The notes beneath the pieces are model-generated. The model was not told the origin of the DNA. It saw only the letters and a program-made list of their open reading frames with translations, and made no database searches. From Tranzscheliella williamsii (lineage: Eukaryota; Basidiomycota; Ustilaginomycetes; Ustilaginales; Ustilaginaceae), in NCBI GenBank assembly GCA_023212725.1, contig JALBYF010000037.1:1-64000 (forward strand): 64,000 nt of DNA. The letters run 5' to 3'. A program made the position numbers and the translations under genes. Positions 1-10,532 of the stretch are shown piece after piece; the first letter of the stretch is position 1; each line of letters opens with the position of its first letter.

Positions 1-510
1 TATAGAGCATACTCTGTCTGGGGACCGTCACTGTATTTAAGCATGACCTTTCCGTAATGAGAATCAATTTACCGGGACTGAGGTGATATTCACATTCTCA
101 GCATTGCCTCCATTACGCTTCGTACTCGATATCGATGCCTCCATTACGGTTTGTTAGTCGATATCAATGCCCCCTTCACCGTATTATTTACTCGTCTCGT
201 TACTGGCGCAGTGTAAGTCTGACTGTGGTTTGCGAAATGTCACAATAAAACGATGATACGTGAACGTATTGACAGTAGAAGGTACAACAGAAGGCAGGAG
301 ACCAGCACCTGCCTTGACCCTGGCCAGTTACAGCAAAGACGCTGCCAAGTAAGCTAACAGGCAGTTGGCCAAGTAGAGAAGGACGGAATGGAATGTGTTG
401 AGGCCCGCAACGAGGCGAAGAACGAAAGGAGAGACAGGGAGCGGTAGACGACGCACGGAGTGTAGCGGCGGGGACTGGGGTGGCTGTAGCCTTGGGTGCG
501 ATGGAAACAT
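1..510. other. Intergenic region downstream of the CAP gene
   Basis: No gene recognised. It holds a short tandem repeat (listed separately) and the 3' flank of the CAP-family gene that ends at 511. Open frames here are short and overlap the coding region in other frames. Confidence 0.5.
105..200. repeat. Three-copy tandem repeat, 32-bp period
   Basis: Copies begin at 105, 137 and 169. The first two share GCCTCCATTACG followed by a segment ending in CGATATC; the third is diverged (GCCCCCTTCACCG). The spacing is exactly 32 bp both times. No function is apparent. Confidence 0.7.
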
Positions 511-1923
511 CTAGCTTCCATGCTTCTCGTTGGCGGAGCACTGGCTTCGAAGCTGCGGCGGGGGGTGGGGGTGGGGGACCTGGCTTTCGAACTGGCCCAT
601 GACGTTGCCGGGCGGGTAGTACTCGCAGACGACGAACTGGTAGGTGGCCGGTTGGCCGCCGAGGCCTTTGCGCTGCGCAACAGCGCAGCCGACGGAGCGG
701 GTGTCTTTCCAGACGGCTTGCGTCCAGTGGCCGTTTTCTTCTCCGAAGGTGGGGTTGGCGGCCCAGTTGCGGTCTTCGTCGAGGAACGAATAGATCGCGT
801 TGCGCATCCCGGCCATGGGGTCCGCGTAGCACGGCGCGCCACTCCCCATCGCGATGTTCTCGCCCGACGCGCAGAAGTGGTCCTCCGAGTGGCCGTACGC
901 CTTGAGGTCCGCCCAGCACGCCGCCATGTTCGCCAGCTCGTGATTCCACGTCAGCGCACCTAGCCCGTACCGCGCCCGCTCCACGTTGTGCAGGTCCAGC
1001 GCCAGCTTGGAAACCTCGTCCAGCTCCTCCTCACGGCACGGCTCCAACAGCCGCTGGTCCCGGTCATTCGCAGTAAACGTCCGCGCCGTAAAAGGGAACC
1101 GCTGATTGCACACGTTAGCGTCAGCCGGCCGCGTGATCGGATTCCCGGGCCCAGCTTGCCCCTTAGCTCCCTCTTCAGACTTCTGCTTCACGCCCTGGTC
1201 GATCCAGGAAATCTCTACCGGCGCGAACGGTGCGGTATTGGCAGACTTGGGCACCTCGCTGGTGACAATGTAGCTTCTGGCCGACTCAGACGACGAGCTA
1301 CGCTGGTACTTGTACGCCAAATCGTGTTTTCCAGATTCTTGATGTGAGCTGAGAGTGTAGTTGCCAGATGCCTCGTGGCTCTCGGCGCTCGCCACTCGGA
1401 TCTTGCTTGCGCTTCCAGTGTCATCATGCCGCTCGTCGGTCGGCTCTTTTTCGGCAGAGGCGCTGTTGTCTGCCTCGCCATGGCCCTTCGCGAGCGATGA
1501 GCCGAAAGACGAAGAAGTAGACCATGACCATGACCAGGATTTAGCTCCGTTTCCTGCACCACCGCTCTGTGAAGCCTCAACTTTGATCGAGACAGGTGTG
1601 CCGCTTGAGTCGACTACGGCTTTGCTTTCGTGCTCAGTGCCGCCACCGTTGGAGCTGACGTCGTTTTCCAGTCTGCTGAGCTCCTCCGAGACATAGCGTC
1701 CCACATCCCGCTTCCGTACCTGCTCGCCAGAGCATGCAGCGTCCTCGTGCCGCGTCGCCAACGAAGCGCGCTTCGTCATGGCGAACGCCTCGTGGCGGTA
1801 GCTCCTGCCATTGCGGCGGAGGCGATAGTGGTGACCTGTCGGCAGCACGGCAGCCGAGATAGCACCACTGAAACAGAACAAGAAGGCAGCAGCACACAGT
1901 ACTGCGCCGATTCGAACCATCAT
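511..1923 (-). CDS. Secreted CAP/PR-1-like (SCP/TAPS) protein with Kex2-type propeptide
   Basis: 470 aa, intronless. The N-terminus (about residues 1-24) is a hydrophobic signal peptide. A long Ser-rich, low-complexity segment follows, containing dibasic sites (LRR, TKR-A, RKR-D within residues 36-75) of the type Kex2 cleaves. The CAP domain occupies roughly residues 300-455: HNVERARYG, WNHELA, the GENIA motif, HWTQAVWKDTRSVGC and a final CEYYPPGN. Family knowledge: CAP proteins are secreted and bind sterols or lipids, and in plant PR-1 the region after CxYxPxGN is released as a signalling peptide; the matching motif is present here. Two adjacent ATGs begin the frame (1923 and 1920). It is divergent from the dibasic precursor gene at 3037. 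A secreted, possibly plant-facing role is inference. Confidence 0.88.
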   Translation of the reverse strand: MMVRIGAVLCAAAFLFCFSGAISAAVLPTGHHYRLRRNGRSYRHEAFAMTKRASLATRHEDAACSGEQVRKRDVGRYVSEELSRLENDVSSNGGGTEHESKAVVDSSGTPVSIKVEASQSGGAGNGAKSWSWSWSTSSSFGSSLAKGHGEADNSASAEKEPTDERHDDTGSASKIRVASAESHEASGNYTLSSHQESGKHDLAYKYQRSSSSESARSYIVTSEVPKSANTAPFAPVEISWIDQGVKQKSEEGAKGQAGPGNPITRPADANVCNQRFPFTARTFTANDRDQRLLEPCREEELDEVSKLALDLHNVERARYGLGALTWNHELANMAACWADLKAYGHSEDHFCASGENIAMGSGAPCYADPMAGMRNAIYSFLDEDRNWAANPTFGEENGHWTQAVWKDTRSVGCAVAQRKGLGGQPATYQFVVCEYYPPGNVMGQFESQVPHPHPPPQLRSQCSANEKHGS

Positions 1924-3036
1924 GAAACCTTTCGACGCAGCAACCGCCCTAACGAGAGCCTGACTGAAAAAGATAGTAAAATACTGGACAACACTGAATC
2001 CTCACAGAGGCGGTCGGTCCCCTTAGATGGTATATGCGAGCCACCAAGCTGCCAAGGTCAAGTGTATGACCGAAAAAATCAAGCTGTGTCTAGGAAGGGC
2101 TAAAAGAATGTACCAACTGACAGGAAGACAAAGACGGGGGGAAGGGGTGGTGGCGGGGCGGAGGTCAATGAGACAGGGAGCAGGCGAAAAGAGCGAAACG
2201 AGGAGACCGGTGGTGTAAGGCACGGGTCAACATGAATCCACGCGCTGACGATGGCAGCCGTTCGCAGCGATGACCGCCTGGATCTTACTGGTGGGACGTG
2301 ACCTTTGCGCTGCCATCAGGGACACCACTTCATCTCACCAAAAGGAGTGGGCTTACAAGCGTACACGGCTCAGGTTCATTAGGGCCTCCTCTTGCCACGT
2401 CAATCCGCTTGCCCACGGCTGACTCGCTGATCTTGCTGTGAGCGGCACGGCCCTGCAAGCTACAACCATCGTTTTCTCCTGCCATGTTAGGAAAGCGCCA
2501 ACAGCCAGGCTATAGGCAGGCATGATATCACTTGGGGAAGAGGCAATTCAAGGTAGAAGGTGGGCGGGATCGTTCCTTGCCAACATACTGTAAGAAAATT
2601 GATCTCATAACAGCTCGAAAGGCGCGCGGCGCTGCACGCATCCCGGGCTCAAGTGCCGTTGTATAAGGCTGCCTTCGCCCGGCCATCGGTTTCCGAGCAA
2701 CACAACATAAACAGGCATAAACAGTTTGGCTGAGCCTCCATGAGCATTCATCGGGGCGCCTTATATAACAACCAGAGGGGGAAACGTCGCTAGCCATCGC
2801 TGGTCACAGTAAGTTTCGGTTTTCAGGGGAATTGTTCCGACGGCGCTGCCCTATCCGCACTTATGAACCCATAGGAGCCTACTGGAAATGTGCTGTCGCT
2901 AGACTTCATATCCCCGATCCATCCGCCAGAGCTACCCTCCTGCCGGGCCCTCTAGATAGCTCTCGTCTCTTCCACCATCTTTCCCCCTCTTTGTCGTACC
3001 AGTGCCTAGACTGCGCTAGGCAAGGCTTGGGACAAC
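1924..3036. promoter_or_regulatory. Divergent intergenic region between two secretory genes
   Basis: About 1.1 kb separates the starts of the CAP gene (minus) and the multi-dibasic precursor gene (plus), so both promoters must lie here. A CT-rich stretch precedes the start at 3037 (about 2925-3000), as expected for a fungal leader. No convincing coding region was seen. Confidence 0.55.
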
Positions 3037-6000
3037 ATGCGATGTGCCATATCGGTCTTGTTCGGTCTAGCCTGTATGGCTTTTACCGCGCAGGCTGCTC
3101 CCGTTTCCCCCGGCGAAGCTCTTCATCATCATCATCGACATCAGCAACGTGCTAGAAGGAAGAACAGCAGGAACAGCGCTGATGGACTTGTCAAAAGAGG
3201 ATATGAAGGGGCGGCGCAAGCTGCGTTCGAGGGCGCTGACCACCTAACAGCTTCAGAGTTGACAAATCTGGAACGATTGCAACAGCAGATCAAGAGCTCT
3301 GAGGAGGGTTTGCGCAAGCAGGAGCGATATCGCGAACACGAGATGGAAATAAAGGACGCTATACACGTTGCCAAACACGGCCAGAAGCCGACCAAGTTTC
3401 CGCTCGTAACGGTGAGCATTGGCAGTCAGCGCTGTTGGATAGCTTGAGCGTGGCGGGTTCGGCTTTACTGACCAGACATGATTACTACGTATTTCAACTG
3501 GCTACTGGCGGCGTAGAGAATTGCCGGCGTGATCGGTCTTACGGCCGCCATCGCAACTCTGTTTAACCTCGAGTTTGCCGGGAAGACCACCGCAGCGGCA
3601 TCCACCACTTTCAATAGCCCGCCCACACCTCCAACCTTACTTGATACTGCGGGCCGATGGGACGGGACGCGCATGCAGCTGATGCAGCTGCCGCCTGCTC
3701 CTGCACAACCGGACAATGCCGCAAGGAGACGAAAGAGGTGTCTGCTTGAGACCACACTTTCCGCTACCGACGAACGACAAGGTTCAGTACCGGAGCCGAG
3801 GTGCGCAGCAGAAAATGTGCACCATACCGAGCTCAGAAAACGGGCTATTATACTGCCTGCTTCACTGGGTCTCATAGCCGGCGCATTCGTAGCACCGGGT
3901 TTCACCAATTTGGTCTTGCACAAGGACAAGAAGAAGGACACTCCCTTTGATCCTTACAATCCGGACCTGCTGAAGCAGAATGACCCGCTGACCGCTTTTG
4001 TCCTCGACCCCACCAAGCCTATCTCCGCTACTACGGGTGCTAGTGAATCGGCGGCACCGCCAGCTGGCGCACCTGTCAAAGCGGCGTCACCGGCCACAGG
4101 TGGCGGCGGCACCAATGCCTACAACCCGGCATCTGGAGGCGGTTACTCTACTGTGGCAGTAGCTGCGCCTGACAGAGAAATTGCGTCCGGCGACGCGGCT
4201 CCGGTCTTGCGTAAGCGGGATGCGGTGATGCATGGCGACAACAGCCGGCTCTCGTCCGCCGAGGCTTCCTCTGGCGTATCGGCTAATGGACATGGCCTCC
4301 AGAAGAGATTTATTGGCGGATCAAGTATCTGGGGCAAAGTCGGTCTCGGCGCAACCGGGGCCAGTGTCCTGGCTATTCTGGCTGAAGGCATCGGTCACTC
4401 CCGCTACCGCGCCGACCATCCGCGCGATCGAGACATTCTTAAAGACCTCGACCCGACTCCTACCTACGGCGCTGTGGGCGTGCCCGGCCGGGTCCCGGGC
4501 CAGCTGGCCTCCGATGGCATGCCCGGCTACAGCGAATTCGCCAGTCAGCTGCGGCAGCAGCAGCAGGAGCAGCAGCAGCGGCTGATTCAAGCCCAGCAAG
4601 AGGCGCAGCGAGCGGCTGCGCAGCCCTCGCAAGACCCGTCGGGATCGCACACGAGCAGGTCCTCCACCGAAGCATCCGGAGATGCTCAGCCGGTTCTCCG
4701 GAGGCGAGCCATGTCCCTCAATGGTCTCGACATGGTCGCACATACAGATGATAAAGGCCAACTCGCACCCAGAAGGCATGGGCACGTGCTGGAGAGGCGT
4801 GCGTTCATGGGTAGCGCGCTCATGGTACTCGCTGGGTTGGGCCTGGGTTACTTCCAGTCTGCCACCGCCTTCCCGAAGGATAAGGACGAGGCCAGAGACA
4901 AGGCCAAGGAAAAACTCGAAAAGCAACAGCTCGATGCGCAGAGGGCGAGCGGCCTTGGTGGTGCAGACCCGAACGCTGCAGACCCGAACGCTGCAGCCAG
5001 CCCCTACGGTTCAGCTCCGGGTTACAGCGGCGGAGCGGGCGGTACAGGGACATTTGCCGCGACGCCTCGGCCTGCTGGTTCAAATGAGGAAGCTCCCACC
5101 TACAGTGGCGTCTCGCCCTATGGCGGTGGCGGCGTCGGTGGGACCTCCAGCGCCGTGGCTCCAGAGACGCCTGGGACCGGCGCAGCTACCTCGGACGCTG
5201 CAGCGCTGAACGCAGCCGCTGGTTACAGAGAAGCTGGCTCTTCTCATGACACATCTGTGCTCAGGAAACGGCAAGTCGCGTCCGAGCTGCTGTCAAACCG
5301 CCGTGTAGAAGAGCGACACGACTCAACGGACGACTCTGGACGCTATACGTCGGGTGCAGAGGATGGAAGAATCGAGAAGCGCGGCTTCGGCCCGGCACTC
5401 ACGATCGGTTCGTTCGCCATGTTCGTAGGCACACTGGCAGGCAATGGAATGGTCGCCGCCAAGGAGAAGAGTAAGCCGGTGCCTGTGGTTACGCCGAACG
5501 CCAATACCTACGGACCGATGGTACCGGGCGGCGACCTTTATGTCAAGTACCTGCAAGAGAAACGTCTGCAGGCTACGGGGGCCGGGGGCGGGACCGGGGG
5601 TGTTACGCTGGCGGGCGGAGGCCGGCCCGCGACCGTCGGCGAGCCTGCAAGCGGCGGGGAGCCGGCACCTGCTGCCGATCCCAACGCCGGCACTAGATCG
5701 CCGGATGCGGTTGCACCGCCAGCGAGCACGGCTAGAGAAGCGCCCGCCACCGAGGACGTTGCCGACGAGCAGTCGGCGGGTGGATCACCCAACAATGCCA
5801 CGCCGGTGCTGAGGCGAAGTCTTTCCACGTCATCCGCTGGCCATGGACGCATGTCCCTGCAAAAGAGACAAGAGGTGGGCTTAGTAGTAGCTGCCGAAGA
5901 AGGGGCGGCTGAGCTCGCTGGACTCGCCAAAGCCGCCGGCGCTGCGGAAGCGGGCACGGCCAGCGCCGGCAGCGCGGCTCTGCGCACCGAGGCGGGTGCC

Positions 6001-6342
6001 GTGTCTGCAGCGGGCGCGGCGTCTGAAGCGGGCGCCGGCGTGCGTGGAGCCTCGGGCCTTGCAGATCCAGCCGGGCTGCGCCCGACTGCAGCCGGTGGCA
6101 CAAGCTTCCTCTCGCGGCTGATACCCAATGCATTTGGTAAGGCCAAGGCAGCGGAGGTGGGGACGGGGAAAACCGCGCCCTTGCTGCAGGCAGGCACCCC
6201 CGCTACTTCGGAAGAAGCCTTCGCAGCCGGAAAAGAGGCAGCTCCAGCCGCCAGCACAAAGAAGAAGAGTGGCATAATAAAGGCAATGGGCCTCATGTCC
6301 TCCGGCGCCGCAGTGTCACTGTTGTTTAGCGGGGGATCGTGA
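3037..6342 (+). CDS. Secreted multi-module precursor with regular Kex2-type dibasic sites
   Basis: Two exons, 3037-3411 and 3517-6342, give 1067 aa. The 105-nt phase-0 intron has GTGAGC...TAG ends and a CTGAC branch site. Residues 1-20 form a signal peptide. Dibasic sites divide the chain: KR54, KR199, KR234, RKR359, KR389, RRR522, RR553, RKR710, KR747, RR892, KR909. Five long segments (about 125-158 aa: 235-359, 390-522, 554-710, 748-892, 910-1067) alternate with short spacers (17-37 aa). Long segments 1-4 each begin with a hydrophobic Gly/Ala helix of about 20 residues, followed by a Lys/Asp patch and then Pro/Gly/Ala/Tyr-rich disorder ending in PVLRKR or similar; the fifth starts Ala-rich and instead carries its hydrophobic segment at the C-terminus. 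Cleavage by Kex2 in the Golgi is expected but inferred. The design recalls smut repellent-type precursors; no sequence match is claimed. The final product could be surface-active peptides or effectors. Confidence 0.8.
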
Positions 6343-7373
6343 CCCACTTACCCCAACAAATATTCCCAGTCTCATCGGCTCAGATCTGTCTCCCTCTCCT
6401 TGTCTGTTCACCCATTCTGCCAGTCGTAGCCCATGTCCCACCTACCTCAGCGCAAAGCATCACACTCGTTCTTCTCGGCATCATAACACAAACAGTCGTT
6501 CCTGCACATTCAAGAGATTCTTTGTGAAGACGAGAAGCGAAACTGCGCTTGGAAATCGTTGCTGTTCAATGTGTAGAACAGAGGTGGACACGATACAGAA
6601 AAGGATGTGCAGCAATTGGGTAGTGTGCACCGACCTATGGGCTTATGACCAAGTCGGCACACGACCTTATATATTGCTCCGTATATGGTTTGTTCTAGGC
6701 TTGTAAAACTTTTTGACCCCATGAAATCAAGATAAACCTATCAGCCTGCGATCCGCCGAGGCGAAGAGACTAGGTTATGGGGCTTCGAAAGAGCCAATGG
6801 AATTGAAACGGCCGCGTCGCAGCAGGAGAGATTCGAGCCAGGCTGGGCGACGGGCTGAAAACAACGGGAACTGGCAAGTGGGAGACAAGGGGGGGCGGGA
6901 AGGGGGCAGAAGACAGCGAGAGGCACAGGAAGGACACAGCCGTAAGACCTAGCTGTAGACAAGCGGAGCCAATGCGGATCGCGGCGAAAACACAGACGCT
7001 GGCGCTGGTTGAGGTCGGAGAACTTGCAAGTAGAGATGGTGGTGGGAACGAAGCAGCAGCTGCCCTCACCGACCCTTTTGACGTTTCAGCGAACACGAGC
7101 AGGAGGAAGAAAAAGCAAAAAACGACAGATGAACAGGACGGCACGTGAAAGTCTTAACATACGGATCGGGGCCATCAAAGTAACACAATCCCGATCGATG
7201 TGTTTCGAAGACTGAAATCTCATTCAGCTTTGGACTGGATTTGGTGACCCGACCGGCCCATCTCTAGGCTTCACCCCCATCGCTGCACTAACACCGACGT
7301 TGGCGGTTCGGTTTCTCGTCGTGCTATTCTCCCACGCTTGTACCGAGCCACGCTGTAGGTCGGACGGCGCAGG
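6343..7373. other. Intergenic region before TAF9
   Basis: About 1 kb with no recognised gene. The interval 6740-7150 is purine-rich on the plus strand. A minus-strand frame there has a hydrophobic start but low-complexity Ser/Pro content and was rejected as a gene. Confidence 0.5.
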
Positions 7374-8254
7374 ATGACGGTATATCAAGAGCAAGAGACC
7401 GGCTTCCGCGGCCCGGTGCCGCGCGATGCCCGTCTGGTTGCGCTCATCCTTGCCTCGATGGGCGTCGCCGACGTCCAGCCCGAAGTGCTGCTTCAGCTCC
7501 TTGAATTCGCGCATAGGTACACTTACGACGTGCTCTCGGATGCGCTCGTCTATTCAGACCATGCCAACGCCCGCCAGGCTGGCTCGAACGTCACTCTCGA
7601 CGACCTCAATCTCGCCATCCAGAGCAGAGTGAACTATTCGTTCACCAAACCACCCGAGAAAGATGTAGGTGCCTTGCTTCCTTGCCTTGCGAACGCATGC
7701 CGTCCACCGCCAATGCCGCTCTTTCCGTGTTGCTTGTCAGAGGCTTGAGCTTGAGAACAGTGACTGACCTTTGGGATCCGCTGTTTGGTTACGCGCGCCG
7801 TGTGCTACAGATCCTGCTTTCGTTGGCTACCTCCGTCAATGCGGTGCCGTTGCCGCCCATTTCAGATCGGCACGGCGTTCGGCTGCCGCCGCCGCAGCAC
7901 TGCCTGACGAATGTCAACTTCAGCATCGTGCCCAATCCGCCGCCTGCCGACTTTGACGAGTTCGAAGATCACGAGCTGGCGTCGCAGACGCAGACGCTGG
8001 CCGCGCACAGCCAGCGCTTGGACGACACGCAGGCAACCGCGACCACCGCCAGCACCGCACCCACCCACACCTCCACCGGCTTCGACGTCAACGACGACGA
8101 CACCGACGAGCCCGATGCCTCCATGACCACCGTGCACCCCTCCCAGCCCTCCCAACCGTACCCCCCCACATCGCCCGCACCCGACCTACCCGCAACGACC
8201 GCCGACCCCAGAGGCACAAAACGCAACCTGGACGAGGACGAAGAATACGACTAA
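7374..8254 (+). CDS. TAF9: Transcription initiation factor TFIID subunit TAF9
   Basis: Exons 7374-7664 and 7811-8254 (244 aa). The 146-nt phase-0 intron has GTAGGT...CAG ends and a CTGAC branch site. The N-terminal 90 residues form the TAF9 histone fold (PRDARLVALILASMGV, LLEFAHRYTYDVLSDA, LDDLNLAIQSRVNYSF). After the splice junction the conserved block continues (LATSVNAVPLPP, RLPPPQHCLTNVNF), which supports the intron. TAF9 pairs with TAF6 in TFIID and with the TAF6-type subunit in SAGA. The C-terminal third is acidic and Ser/Thr/Pro-rich, ending in an acidic tail, and appears disordered. It is convergent with the BBP gene. Confidence 0.93.
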
Positions 8255-8684
8255 CGTCCCCCATCATCAGGCCGCCATACGTTTACCGCTCCGTGCCATA
8301 CTCCGAGCGGCCTCCGGCAATTTTCCCTACCACCGGTACGGAGCCTGTACGATTCCGTTCCGTCTCTGTAATTGTATCAACTCCGCAATTTGCTACTTGT
8401 GCCAGTCTGCTCATCGGCGTCATTTCACTTGCTCGACTTAGGATAAAGCTACGCTAGGCAAACGCATCACGCCGGATCAGACGGGTTGGCAAAGGTGTAT
8501 ATGAGTGGCGAGCGCAGACAACAGCTCACTGTGGTTGCGCATACGCTGCGCCTCCGTCTTGAGCGGCCGCGGCTGCCTGCATCCGGTAGTACCTGATGAT
8601 AATTCAACCAAAGGGAACAAGCAGATGATATGGTCAGTAAAGAGATTGTAAGCTCAGGGGATCAGGTTCGCGGACCAGCTGCAC
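8255..8684. other. Convergent 3' intergenic region
   Basis: Lies between the stop codons of TAF9 (plus) and BBP (minus), so it should contain both 3' ends and polyadenylation regions. No gene seen. Confidence 0.5.
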
Positions 8685-10532
8685 CTACTCTTCCCACTCC
8701 TTGGTATAGTCCGCTTGTGGCTGGGCGCCGTCAGCGGCAGGCTGGGCGCCGTTGGCCGCTGCTTGTGCCGCGTAATACGCCGCCCACTCGGCAGCGTAGT
8801 CTTGTTGGCCACCCTCGGCGCCCGGCGCAGCCTCCGCTGCCCCTTGCCCGTTGCCAGCCCCATCAGAACGATCCGCACCGTGAGCGCCTGGCTGCCCGTA
8901 AGGCTGTTGTTGCCCTGGCGGGTATGCACCCTGCTGGGCATAATGAGGCGACTGCTGATGTTGGGGGTAGCCGTACTGCTGTTGCGGTGGGTTGCTTCCG
9001 TATCCACCTTGACCACCGTATCCGCCCCTCTGGCCCCATCCTCCACGCGGGTCGCCGACGCCGCCGACAGCGCCGATAGGACCGCTACGTGGCCCACCGC
9101 CAACAGGCTGTTGCCAAATGTCTGGGTAGCGCCATGGTGGAATCTTTTTGCCATCCGGCCCCACAGGGCCATTTGTAACGGCGGTACCAGGTGCGCTCCC
9201 AGCAGCTCCTGCACCAACGCCAGCAGCTGGGCCGGCAGCACCCGCCGGAGAGCCCTCGCCCAGCTCGGCCATCAAATTAGCATATTCTGAATCGAAATGT
9301 TGATTGCCCGTACTCGCCGCCGGAACACCGGGAGAGCCGCCAGGACCGAGACGGCCCTGTGTGCAGTCTCGCGCCAAATGACCCTGTCCACCACAGCGGT
9401 GACAGATGATATGGGCAGTCCAGTTCCTCTGCTCTGGGCATTCAAAGGCTCGATGTCCTTTGTTGCCGCAGTTTTTGCAGACCTGATTCTCGTCGTCTCG
9501 TAGCGTTCCGTTGAGGGCTGCCAGTTCACGCAGCTGATTGCGCTTATGATCATTTTCACCTTCCGGAGTGGAAGCTGCGGTTTCAATGACCTGATTGATC
9601 AGTCTGATACACTTCTTGATGGCTGCTTCATCGTCGGCAGCAACAATGCAGTGCATCTCCTCTTCGTCCTCGTCACCTCCTTTACCCTTTCCATCCTTGA
9701 CGGATCCCTTGCCTCGGATAGAAATCTTTGCTCCACTCTGTCGCTCCATTGTCTTGAGAGTATTACCGCGCGGGCCGACCAGCAGACCGAAGAAGTTAAT
9801 TTCTGGGAAATCCTTGATGGGCAAGAAAACCTTCTCCGACGGACGCTGATTGCGCTTAGTGGCATGATAGTCGGCAGGAGGGCGGTAATTGGGGTCGAGC
9901 TTGAGCTGACGATCTACAAGCGAGATGCGCTCATCTTCAAGCTTCTTGCGGTAGCGGACTTCTCTGGTGTTGGTTCTCCTGCCTGAGTTGTCGTAGGTGG
10001 GTGGCGGGGACGGTGACCGCTCGCGGTCAGCTGGGATAAAGTCACCCGACCTGAGCTTGCGGGCGATTTCATCGAGACGGACCTGGATAGCGTACTTGTC
10101 GAGCTCCTCGGCGGATACGTTGGAGCCGATGGCGGTGGGGATGTTGACCTGGTCAGCAGCATCGCCCCATCGAGATTTACGCTTTCGGGGTGCAGTAGGG
10201 TCTGCAGGCCCGCCAACAGGAGGCTGAGCTGAGGGAGAGTAGGAAGACGGGCCATTGCCGAACGAGGAATCATGATTGCGTTTGACACCGATGCTAGCTG
10301 CGACAGCGGCAGCAGCGGCCATAGCAGCGTCTCTCGGCGATTGTCCAGACCCACCGGCTGGGCCGGCTGCAGAGTACGCAGAGGGCACATACGAATTGCC
10401 AGCAAACTGAGGCGGACGAGGCCCCCCACCCCCGCCATCATCGCCACCGCCATCACCGCCTCCCCAGCGTCGAGCCCCGCCGAGCGGCTGAGCGTTCATG
10501 CCAGTTCTCTGAGCACTGCTTCTCCACGACAT
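8685..10532 (-). CDS. Branchpoint-binding protein (SF1/BBP)
   Basis: 615 aa, intronless, starting at the first true ATG (10532). Order of elements: Gly-rich N-terminus; KRKSRWGD motif; a Ser-Pro pair in RSPSPPP before the region that contacts U2AF; the coiled helix hairpin TREVRYRKKLEDER; a KH-QUA2 domain with the GPRGNTLKTME loop; two zinc knuckles CX2CX4HX4C (CKNCGNKGHRAFEC and CHRCGGQGHLARDC); and a long Gly/Gln/Tyr/Pro-rich tail. The family recognises the intron branch-point sequence during early spliceosome assembly in the nucleus. The KH core has an acidic KGKGGDEDEEE insertion before the EMHCIV strand. It shares a 1.4 kb upstream region with the divergent bZIP gene. Confidence 0.94.
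   Translation of the reverse strand: MSWRSSAQRTGMNAQPLGGARRWGGGDGGGDDGGGGGPRPPQFAGNSYVPSAYSAAGPAGGSGQSPRDAAMAAAAAVAASIGVKRNHDSSFGNGPSSYSPSAQPPVGGPADPTAPRKRKSRWGDAADQVNIPTAIGSNVSAEELDKYAIQVRLDEIARKLRSGDFIPADRERSPSPPPTYDNSGRRTNTREVRYRKKLEDERISLVDRQLKLDPNYRPPADYHATKRNQRPSEKVFLPIKDFPEINFFGLLVGPRGNTLKTMERQSGAKISIRGKGSVKDGKGKGGDEDEEEMHCIVAADDEAAIKKCIRLINQVIETAASTPEGENDHKRNQLRELAALNGTLRDDENQVCKNCGNKGHRAFECPEQRNWTAHIICHRCGGQGHLARDCTQGRLGPGGSPGVPAASTGNQHFDSEYANLMAELGEGSPAGAAGPAAGVGAGAAGSAPGTAVTNGPVGPDGKKIPPWRYPDIWQQPVGGGPRSGPIGAVGGVGDPRGGWGQRGGYGGQGGYGSNPPQQQYGYPQHQQSPHYAQQGAYPPGQQQPYGQPGAHGADRSDGAGNGQGAAEAAPGAEGGQQDYAAEWAAYYAAQAAANGAQPAADGAQPQADYTKEWEE

Noticed and set aside
5538..6347. 269-codon minus-strand frame opposite the Kex2-type precursor
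   Set aside because: Ala/Pro/Ser-rich mirror of the GC-rich plus-strand repeats, with no independent features.
6770..7144. Minus-strand frame with a hydrophobic, signal-peptide-like start
   Set aside because: The rest is Ser/Pro/Ala low complexity produced by a purine-rich plus strand; no neighbours or splice sites support a gene.
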